Both the position numbers and the translations under genes were made by a program. DNA of 64,000 nt, from contig NZ_SGXJ01000002.1 in NCBI RefSeq assembly GCF_004216905.1, forward strand, positions 1,302,001-1,366,000, in the 5' to 3' direction. Positions 58,186 to 64,000 of this stretch are shown here, one piece after another; within the stretch, counting starts at the first letter, position 1, and each line of letters opens with the position of its first letter. The notes under the pieces were generated by a model. The model saw only the letters and a list, made by a program, of their open reading frames with translations, did not search any database and was not told where the DNA came from. The DNA is from Kribbella sp. VKM Ac-2569 (GTDB lineage: Bacteria; Actinomycetota; Actinomycetes; Propionibacteriales; Kribbellaceae).

Positions 58186-60056
58186 CGCAGGGAGTCGGCG
58201 ATCGGGCCGAGGGTCAGCAGACCGCTGCCTGCCGCGTGTTCGTCGGCCGCCGGGGCCAGCGCGGCTTGTGCCCTCGCCAACAGCTCGGGGTCCTGGGTGC
58301 TGTGGGCGGTCAAGGCCCAGTACGCCTCTAACAGCAGGCCCGGTGGCGGATCCGGCGATCCGTGCACCCACGGGGTGTGCGGGCCGTAGTCGGCCGTCGG
58401 GATCGGGTCGCCATGGCGTACGGCGTGCGCAGCCAACGCCAGCGGGAGGAGACCGGCGCTCAGGCCGGGCATGCCTGCGTCGTCGAGCAGGGCGGCAGCG
58501 GCGCGGTACGACTCGGGGGTGTCGTCACGCAGGGCGGCGTACCAACGGGTAAAGACGGCGACGAGCGGGAGCTCGTGGCGGGCGGCCAACGCGTCGGCGG
58601 CTGCTGCGTGTTCGTCGGCGGTGGTGTGGTCGGCTCGTGCGCAGGCGGATTGCAGCCGGATCAGATGGCCGAGAACCTCGTAGGTAAAGAGGTTGTGGCG
58701 TTGCGAGAGGGTGACGAGTTCGGCGCCGATCGCGTCTCGTTGTGGGGCGAGGCCGGCGCGGTAGCAGGTCTGCATGAAGACGCCATTCAACGTGAACGCC
58801 AGCAGCGCGGGATCGTCGAGGCCGCGGGCGAGTTGCTCGGCCTCGAGCGCTGCCTCGCGTGCTCGCGGCGAACGGGAGCCTCGGGACTCGAGCGCGATCG
58901 TGGCGAGCAGTCGTGCGCGGATGCTCGCGTGGTCCTGGGTCGGCAGTGCGCGTTCGGCGGCTGCCACGATGGCAGCGGCCTGCGCTTCGTCGTCTGAGCG
59001 GGTCCAGATCGCTGGTACGTCGTACGCGCCGATCACGCGGGCGGTGAGGTCGGGGTCGCCGAGCTCCTCGGCCGCGGCGATCGCTGCGAGCCGGTGTCGA
59101 CGAGCAGCCTCCAGTCCGCCGCCGCCGGTGACCGCGAGGTTGCGGAGCAGGCCGACGGTCGATTCGATCCGGGCGCGCGTCCCGCCGACGGCGCGGTCGT
59201 ACGCCGCGGTCGTCTCTGCCCACACACTGCCGCCCGGGGTCAGGTGCGCGGCCTGGTTGAGGATGTCGGTCTCCAGGCGGGTGAGGGCGGGACCGGGGTC
59301 TACGCCGAGCTGGCCCACCAGGGTTTCTCGGGCGCGACGCAGTACGGCGAGGGCGTCGCCTTGCCGCTCACTCCGGTACAGGGCGAGGGCCAGCAACCGC
59401 CAGGCGTCCTCGCGCCACGGGTGCTCGGTGACATGCGCGTCGAGGTCCGGCACCGCCTCCGCCGCGAGGCCCAACTCCAGGCGCGTTTCCGCGATCTGCT
59501 CCACCGCGTGCAGTCGCAACTCGGTCAGTCGCGCACGCTCGGCCAACGCCCACGGCTCGTCCACGAACTCGGCGTACGCCGGCCCACGCCACAACCCCAA
59601 CCCGGCCAACAACTCCGCCAACCGCTCCTCCGGCGGCACCATGGAACCCACCGACCCATCTCTCGAGCCGGGCGCTCGCACGGCCGACCCGCCGCTGGGG
59701 CCTGAGGCTCGTACTGCTGTCTCGAAGTGCCAGGCGTCGACGTTCGTTGTCTTCAAGGCGTAGCCGGGGCCTGAGGTCACCAGCAACCGGGCTGGTTCGC
59801 GCGGGGCGCGCTCCGGCTCGATCGCTCGACGCAGCGCGGCCACGAACGTCCGCACCGCACTCAACGCGCCCGCCGGCGGATCGATCCACAAGTCGTCCAC
59901 CAACACCTGCGCGGGCACGACCCGCCCCCGCGCGACGATCAGCCGCGCCAACACAGCCCGATGCCGCGGCCCTCGCAAATCAACCGGAGTCACCGTCAGG
60001 TCGGCTGGCTCCTGCTCCCAGGCAACGACCGGTCCCAGCACCCCGAACTCCACCAC
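58182..60056 (-). CDS. AfsR/SARP-family transcriptional regulator with BTAD domain
   Basis: A 624-residue regulator. The N-terminal OmpR-like winged helix (about 1-105) starts VEFGVLGPVVAWEQEPADLT and has LVDDLWIDPPAGALSAVRTF. The BTAD helical domain (about 110-270) includes DEPWALAERARLTELRLHAV. The remaining 350 residues are helical TPR-like repeats; no NB-ARC ATPase motif is visible, unlike the larger AfsR type. Such proteins usually activate secondary-metabolite or nutrient genes. Start GTG 60056 (or GTG 60053). It is divergent from the alpha/beta hydrolase, its best target candidate. Confidence 0.9.
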   Translation of the reverse strand: MVEFGVLGPVVAWEQEPADLTVTPVDLRGPRHRAVLARLIVARGRVVPAQVLVDDLWIDPPAGALSAVRTFVAALRRAIEPERAPREPARLLVTSGPGYALKTTNVDAWHFETAVRASGPSGGSAVRAPGSRDGSVGSMVPPEERLAELLAGLGLWRGPAYAEFVDEPWALAERARLTELRLHAVEQIAETRLELGLAAEAVPDLDAHVTEHPWREDAWRLLALALYRSERQGDALAVLRRARETLVGQLGVDPGPALTRLETDILNQAAHLTPGGSVWAETTAAYDRAVGGTRARIESTVGLLRNLAVTGGGGLEAARRHRLAAIAAAEELGDPDLTARVIGAYDVPAIWTRSDDEAQAAAIVAAAERALPTQDHASIRARLLATIALESRGSRSPRAREAALEAEQLARGLDDPALLAFTLNGVFMQTCYRAGLAPQRDAIGAELVTLSQRHNLFTYEVLGHLIRLQSACARADHTTADEHAAAADALAARHELPLVAVFTRWYAALRDDTPESYRAAAALLDDAGMPGLSAGLLPLALAAHAVRHGDPIPTADYGPHTPWVHGSPDPPPGLLLEAYWALTAHSTQDPELLARAQAALAPAADEHAAGSGLLTLGPIADSLR

Positions 60057-60107
60057 GCCACGGTAGCGCTCATCCGATGCTCATCGGGGTCGGCGAGGCT
60101 GGGCGAC

Positions 60108-60968
60108 ATGGAGATTGAAGGCTTTGAGTACCGGCGGGTGCCGGGTGCGGATGGTGTGGTGCTGAACGTTGCTGTTGGCGGCTCGGGGACTCCGGTGGTG
60201 TTGTTGCACGGGTTTCCGCAGACGCATCTGATGTGGCGACGGGTTGCGGCTGAGTTGGCGGTGGATCACACCGTGATCTGTCCGGATCTGCGGGGCTACG
60301 GCGCGAGCGACAAGCCGGTTGAGGGGTATTCGAAACGGAGCATGGCTGCGGATGTTGTCGCGGTGGCGGATGCGTTGGGGCATTCGCAGTTCGCGTTGGT
60401 CGGGCACGATCGGGGTGCTTTGGTCGCGTTCCGCGCTGGTCTCGACCACCCGGACGTGGTCACGCATCTGATGTGCCTGGACGTGCTGCCGACGCTCGAC
60501 ATGTGGGACGTCATGCACGGGACCAGCGCGTCCGTCGGCTTCCACCTGTATTTGATGGCGCAGCCCACCGGGTTGCCTGAGCAGATGATCGCCGCCAGCT
60601 CGGACGAGTTCTTCGGGTACTTCCTCGACCAGTGGGCGAACGATCCCGCGGCGATCCCACCCGACGTCCGCTCGGCGTACTTGGAGGCCTGTCGCCAAGC
60701 GGTGCCGTCGATCGTCGCGGACTACCGCGCCTCGGCGACCGTCGATGTCACGCACGACGAGGAGGATCTTGCCCAGGGCAACAAGCTGCGGATGCCGGTG
60801 ACCGTGATCCAGCAGGACTGGGGCGCCGCACTCGGCTTCGACGCCGCGGCCCTCTGGAAGACCTGGGCTCCCGATCTCCGTCATCAAACCACCACCTCCG
60901 GACACTTCATGGCAGAGCAGAACCCCACCGAAATCAACACGGCCATCCGCCAGCTCCTCAGCCGCTAG
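60108..60968 (+). CDS. Alpha/beta hydrolase, haloacetate dehalogenase/epoxide hydrolase-like
   Basis: A 286-residue hydrolase with an aspartate nucleophile. Motifs: the oxyanion loop LLHGFPQTHLMWRRVA, the nucleophile elbow ALVGHDRGALVAFR with Asp, and the base histidine in TTTSGHFMAEQNP. PDLRGYGASDKP is typical of dehalogenase-like and epoxide-hydrolase-like members. The true substrate is unknown. ATG 60108 gives the standard N-terminus. It ends in TAG that overlaps the stop of the convergent amidohydrolase gene. Confidence 0.88.
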   Translation: MEIEGFEYRRVPGADGVVLNVAVGGSGTPVVLLHGFPQTHLMWRRVAAELAVDHTVICPDLRGYGASDKPVEGYSKRSMAADVVAVADALGHSQFALVGHDRGALVAFRAGLDHPDVVTHLMCLDVLPTLDMWDVMHGTSASVGFHLYLMAQPTGLPEQMIAASSDEFFGYFLDQWANDPAAIPPDVRSAYLEACRQAVPSIVADYRASATVDVTHDEEDLAQGNKLRMPVTVIQQDWGAALGFDAAALWKTWAPDLRHQTTTSGHFMAEQNPTEINTAIRQLLSR

Positions 60969-62206
60969 GCGGCTCCAGTGAGATAGGCGGTCGACTCGGC
61001 AAGCTCGGCGAGAGCCGTCGGCAGCGATGGGCTCACGAGTCGACCGTCTCGTTTGACTGGCGTACCTCCGACCAGGACCGTGTCCACGTTCCCCGGATGT
61101 GCTGCGGTCACCACGGTCGCAACCGGGTCGTGCAGGCCGCCGACCAGGTTCAGGTCCGTACTGCGGAGCAGCACGACGTCGGCCTTGTTGCCGACGGCGA
61201 GCGACCCCACGTCGGGCAACCCGAGCGCTCGAGCTCCGCCGTACGTCGCCAACTGCAGCACCTCAGCGGCTGTAAACGCCTGGTAGCCAAGGGAAAGCAC
61301 CTCGTGCATCGCACGGAACATGTCGCCGCCGGCCGTGGTCACGACATCGATCCCGAGGCTGAAGGGAATCCCGGCCTCACGGAGCCGACCGGACAGCTGA
61401 GGGCCCATCTCCATCCGCGCCTCGACCGTCGGCGTGACCGAAACGGCCGCGCCGGTCTCGGCGATCACCTTCAGTTCGGAGTCGGGCAGGTTGTTGCCGT
61501 GCACGTACAACGTGTTCGGCCGCGCCAGCCCGGCGTCCCGCAACCGCGTGATCGGGTCAGAGGTCTGCGACGTGCTGCTGACATGGACGACCACCGGCAC
61601 ACCGAGCGAGTCGGCCAGCTCCCAGTCCTCGCGGACCGTTTCGAACGGCGCGTACGCCGGCCCGATCGCCGCCACCGCCAACTCGAGCCGCTCCGACTGA
61701 CGCGCCATGATCCGGCGCATCTCCCCGGCATCGACCGCAGCACCACCCAGCGGCGAGGGGCCGTACCCGAAGACGGGCCGGATCCCGCTGCGTTCCAACG
61801 CATCCAGCGCCGCATCGGCCTGCTCCGGGGAACGTTGCACGTGGGAGTAGTCCTGGACCGTGGTGATGCCCGCGTCCAAGCACTCCAGCGCGCCGACAAG
61901 GTTGCCAGCCGCAACATCTTCCGCACGGAACCTCGACCCGTAGTCGCCCAGCACCCGCTCGAAGTACACCCCGAGACCCGCGTCGAGAGTGATCCCGCGT
62001 AACGCGGTCTGCCACAGGTGCCGATGGGTGTCGACGAACCCGGGCAGCACGATCCGCTCCCGCGCGTCGATCACCTCGGCGTCCGCGGTCAGCCCGGCCC
62101 CGACCGCCGCGATCCGCCCGTCCTCGATCAGTACGTCGGTGTCGCGCCGTACGACGACCTCCGGGAAGGTGTCGATCACCGTCCCGCCCTTGAGCAACAG
62201 CCTCAC
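60965..62206 (-). CDS. Amidohydrolase family protein (cytosine deaminase/ATZ-TRZ-like)
   Basis: A 413-residue metal-dependent hydrolase acting on a cyclic amidine, guanine-like or related substrate. The first metal motif is FVDTHRHLWQTAL; further metal histidines are in VPVVVHVSS and LYVHGNNLPD; the metal aspartate is in FSLGIDVVTTAGGD. The GTG at 62206 is chosen because GGGAG lies 6 nt upstream and MRLLLKGGTVID is the usual start. Divergent from a MarR regulator that likely controls it. Confidence 0.88.
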   Translation of the reverse strand: MRLLLKGGTVIDTFPEVVVRRDTDVLIEDGRIAAVGAGLTADAEVIDARERIVLPGFVDTHRHLWQTALRGITLDAGLGVYFERVLGDYGSRFRAEDVAAGNLVGALECLDAGITTVQDYSHVQRSPEQADAALDALERSGIRPVFGYGPSPLGGAAVDAGEMRRIMARQSERLELAVAAIGPAYAPFETVREDWELADSLGVPVVVHVSSTSQTSDPITRLRDAGLARPNTLYVHGNNLPDSELKVIAETGAAVSVTPTVEARMEMGPQLSGRLREAGIPFSLGIDVVTTAGGDMFRAMHEVLSLGYQAFTAAEVLQLATYGGARALGLPDVGSLAVGNKADVVLLRSTDLNLVGGLHDPVATVVTAAHPGNVDTVLVGGTPVKRDGRLVSPSLPTALAELAESTAYLTGAA

Positions 62207-62226
62207 GTCGATCTCCCTCAGTAGAA

Positions 62227-62242
62227 AGCTTTGAAGAAAGCT
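62227..62242. promoter_or_regulatory. MarR-type operator
   Basis: AGCTTT, GAAG, AAAGCT: a perfect inverted repeat of 6 bp arms with a 4-bp centre, in an AT-rich stretch between the divergent amidohydrolase and MarR genes. Consistent with MarR binding. Confidence 0.6.
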
Positions 62243-62257
62243 ATCATCAAAGGCAGA

Positions 62258-62263
62258 TAGGCT
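62258..62263 (+). promoter_or_regulatory. Possible -10 element for leaderless marR transcript
   Basis: TAGGCT ends 7 nt before the GTG at 62271, and no ribosome binding site precedes that GTG. This fits a leaderless mRNA beginning at the start codon. Confidence 0.4.
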
Positions 62264-62270
62264 GTCAACC

Positions 62271-62753
62271 GTGACCGACGACCCTGTGGACCGGCTGATC
62301 TCGTCCTGGGAGCGCGAGCTGCCCGAGGTGCTGTATCCGACCAGTGAGCTGACGAAGCGGATCATGATGCTCGCCGGCGAGATGAACGCGTCGACGCGGC
62401 GGGTGCTGCGCGACCTGGAGCTGACCATGGCCGAGTTCGACGTACTCGTCTCGCTGCGCCGGTCCGGTACGCCGTACCGCCAGAAGCCCTCGGACCTGGT
62501 CCGGAGCCTGCTGCTGTCGTCGGGCGGGACCAGCAACGTGACGAATCAGCTGGTCCGCCGCGGCCTGGCCGTCCGCGAATCGGATCCGGACGACGGACGC
62601 GGGACGCAGATCCGGCTGACCCCGGAGGGCATCAGCCTCGCGGAGCAGGCCGTGAAGGCGAGCTCGGCGGCCCACCACGAGCTGTGGGCCGGACTGCCGG
62701 ACGAGACGATCGCACAGGCCGCGCAGGCGCTACGAGCCCTCCACAGGCGCTGA
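62271..62753 (+). CDS. MarR family transcriptional regulator
   Basis: A 160-residue winged-helix regulator. The HTH and wing lie at about 55-115: LTMAEFDVLVSLRRSG, SGGTSNVTNQLVRRGLAVR and ESDPDDGRGTQIRLTPEG, the standard MarR wing. It probably senses a small aromatic or related ligand and represses the divergent amidohydrolase gene and itself through the palindrome at 62227-62242. Translation from GTG 62271. Confidence 0.92.
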   Translation: MTDDPVDRLISSWERELPEVLYPTSELTKRIMMLAGEMNASTRRVLRDLELTMAEFDVLVSLRRSGTPYRQKPSDLVRSLLLSSGGTSNVTNQLVRRGLAVRESDPDDGRGTQIRLTPEGISLAEQAVKASSAAHHELWAGLPDETIAQAAQALRALHRR

Positions 62754-62764
62754 ACGCATGACGA

Positions 62765-62795
62765 AGGGGCCGGTCCTGAACAGGATCCGGCCCCT
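62765..62795. terminator. Bidirectional terminator
   Basis: AGGGGCCGGTCCTG (62765-62778) pairs with CAGGATCCGGCCCCT (62781-62795), 14 bp with one bulged base and a 2-nt loop, between the convergent marR and HTH genes. Confidence 0.8.
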
Positions 62796-62809
62796 CCGGC
62801 TTCTCGTGG

Positions 62810-63025
62810 TTATCCGGCCTGGAAGAAGGCGCCCTTGAGGTAGTCGTGCACGGCGTCCTCCGACACCCGGAACGAACGACCTACCCGCACCGCGGGCAGC
62901 TCACCGGAGTGCACCAACCGGTACACCGTCATCTTGGACACGCGCATGGCCGTGGCGACTTCCGCCACGGTCAGGAACTTCACCTCGGCGAGCGGCGACT
63001 CACCGCCGGACTTCTTTGATGCCAT
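62810..63025 (-). CDS. Excisionase-type helix-turn-helix DNA-binding protein
   Basis: A 71-residue DNA-binding protein of the MerR-superfamily excisionase type (HTH_17). The domain (about 15-62) reads LTVAEVATAMRVSKMTVYRL, VHSGELPAVRVGRSFRVS and EDAVHDYL. BldC in Streptomyces has a similar size and fold, but the sequence differs too much to call it bldC. There is no integrase nearby, so it is probably a chromosomal regulator rather than a phage excisionase. ATG 63025 is chosen because the upstream frame is not protein-like. Confidence 0.85.
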   Translation of the reverse strand: MASKKSGGESPLAEVKFLTVAEVATAMRVSKMTVYRLVHSGELPAVRVGRSFRVSEDAVHDYLKGAFFQAG

Positions 63026-63170
63026 TGCGCACCGCACTTCCAGCACGGATCGTGCGCCGGCTTCCCCTCCGGCACCTCCGTCCGTGCATGGCACGAGCGT
63101 AGTGGCTGTTGGTACGAATGGGAAAGAGGGGGACTCGTGTGACTCGGTCACGGCTCAGTAGCTCGGATGC

Positions 63171-64000
63171 TCAATAGGTCGGATCGAGGCCTAACAAAGG
63201 GAAGCTGGCGTCGCGGGTGGCCTTGATGGAGCGGTCGAGCCAGGTGTCGGGGTTGTAGCCGCTCGACCAGTCGACGTACGACGCGTCGCGGCCGTCCGTC
63301 ATCCGCACCGGCGCGACCCGGCCGAACCGCAGCTGGACGTCCTCGCGCCAGGCCTCCGGCACCGGCGTGGCGGGGTCGATCGGGTGCCCGGCCACGATCG
63401 CCAGCAGATGAGTCCAGGCCCGCGGTACGACGTCGATGATCGCGTACCCGCCGCCGCCCGTGGCGACCCATTTCCCGGCGGCCACCTCGTGCGCGAGGTC
63501 GTGCAAGGCCAGGTACGCCGCACGCTGCCCGTCGATCGTCTTCGTCAGGTGCGCCAGGGGATCCTCGACGTGCGAGTCGCACCCGTGCTGCGTGACGAGG
63601 ATGCTCGGACGGAACGCCTTCACGACATCGGGGACGACCGCGTGGAACGCCCGCAACCAGCCCGCATCCCCGGTCCCGGGCGGGAGCGCGACGTTGACCG
63701 ACGTACCCTCGGCGCCCGGTCCGCCTGTCTCGCCGGCGCTCCCGGTACCCGGGAACAGCGTGGTCGGTGACTCGTGCAGGCTGACGGTGAGCACACGCGG
63801 GTCGTTGTAGAAGACGGTCTGTACGCCGTCCCCGTGGTGAACGTCCACGTCGACGTACGCGACCCGCTCGGCGCCGTGGTCGAGCAGCCACTGGATCGCG
63901 ATCGCCGGGTCGTTGTAGACACAGAAACCGCTGGCCTGGTTGGGCATCGCGTGGTGCAGGCCGCCGGCGACGTTCGCGGCATGCAGGACGTCGCCCTCCC
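63171..64000 (-). CDS. acuC: Acetoin utilization protein AcuC / class I deacetylase-like (partial, 5' end missing)
   Basis: The C-terminal 276 codons of a histone-deacetylase-family protein; the start lies beyond base 64000. The frame continues upstream of the ATG at 63947 to the window edge with AANVAGGLHHAMPNQASGF, so that ATG is internal. Zinc and catalytic residues appear in VAYVDVDVHHGDGVQ and TQHGCDSHVEDPL; GGGGYAIIDVVPRAW is also typical. AcuC removes acetyl groups from acetyl-CoA synthetase-like proteins in other bacteria (family knowledge). Confidence 0.93.
   Translation of the reverse strand, partial: EGDVLHAANVAGGLHHAMPNQASGFCVYNDPAIAIQWLLDHGAERVAYVDVDVHHGDGVQTVFYNDPRVLTVSLHESPTTLFPGTGSAGETGGPGAEGTSVNVALPPGTGDAGWLRAFHAVVPDVVKAFRPSILVTQHGCDSHVEDPLAHLTKTIDGQRAAYLALHDLAHEVAAGKWVATGGGGYAIIDVVPRAWTHLLAIVAGHPIDPATPVPEAWREDVQLRFGRVAPVRMTDGRDASYVDWSSGYNPDTWLDRSIKATRDASFPLLGLDPTY

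Noticed and set aside
62810..63025. Phage excisionase, indicating an integrated prophage.
   Set aside because: No integrase, attachment repeat or phage gene is near, and the gene sits among stable housekeeping genes; a chromosomal regulator is more likely.

Overview
The window is GC-rich actinobacterial DNA. Its gene set (hem genes split into two clusters, a BldN-like sigma factor beside an RsbN-like membrane protein, Rex, a SARP regulator, many Tat and lipoprotein exports, frequent GTG/TTG starts, sugar ABC importers without their own ATPase) points to a mycelial soil actinomycete. My best guess is Kribbella or a close Nocardioidaceae relative; this is inference from content, not a database match. 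No tRNA, rRNA, CRISPR array, insertion sequence or phage was seen.

Layout. 1-2807 (minus): hemL, a histidine phosphatase, a TlpA-type thioredoxin lipoprotein and the start of ccdA, a heme and cytochrome c biogenesis operon. 3079-12071: a secreted lytic transglycosylase, two large secreted serine peptidases, an F420-type luciferase-like oxidoreductase and a 2H-like protein with no standard start codon. 12174-19079: a secreted GH3 beta-glucosidase, a secreted unknown, a GlxA-type regulator with an isochorismatase-like hydrolase, and a Tat-exported aldose epimerase. 19231-28611: a two-component pair, a CPBP protease with a membrane partner, a P450, a DUF2637-like membrane protein, a phosphotransferase and an orphan histidine kinase.

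28841-43621 is a carbohydrate-uptake island. A five-gene minus-strand operon (two permeases, binding protein, Gfo/Idh/MocA dehydrogenase, DUF6807 protein) and a five-gene plus-strand operon (LacI repressor, FAD oxidoreductase, binding protein, two permeases) flank two convergent secreted toroid-type proteins that probably act on a polysaccharide. Several CG-centred palindromes of LacI type lie in the two divergent promoter regions. Neither importer has an ATPase, so a shared MsiK-like subunit elsewhere is expected.

44757-56815: the main heme cluster hemB-hemD(cobA)-hemC-hemA, then rex, a glutaredoxin-like protein and an acyl-CoA ligase (minus), the divergent bldN/rsbN-like pair (plus), and a lysophospholipid acyltransferase, an epimerase and a 33-residue bS22-like protein (minus). 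56926-64000: a methyltransferase, small secreted and membrane proteins, a SARP regulator, an alpha/beta hydrolase, an amidohydrolase with a divergent MarR regulator, an excisionase-type HTH protein and the 3' part of acuC.

The most interesting signals are two sequences matching the sigma-BldN promoter pattern with identical 17-bp spacing (before the rsbN-like gene and before the lytic transglycosylase), the LacI-controlled glycan island, hairpins that enclose the hemA start codon, an apparent ATC start, and several families of long intergenic hairpins.
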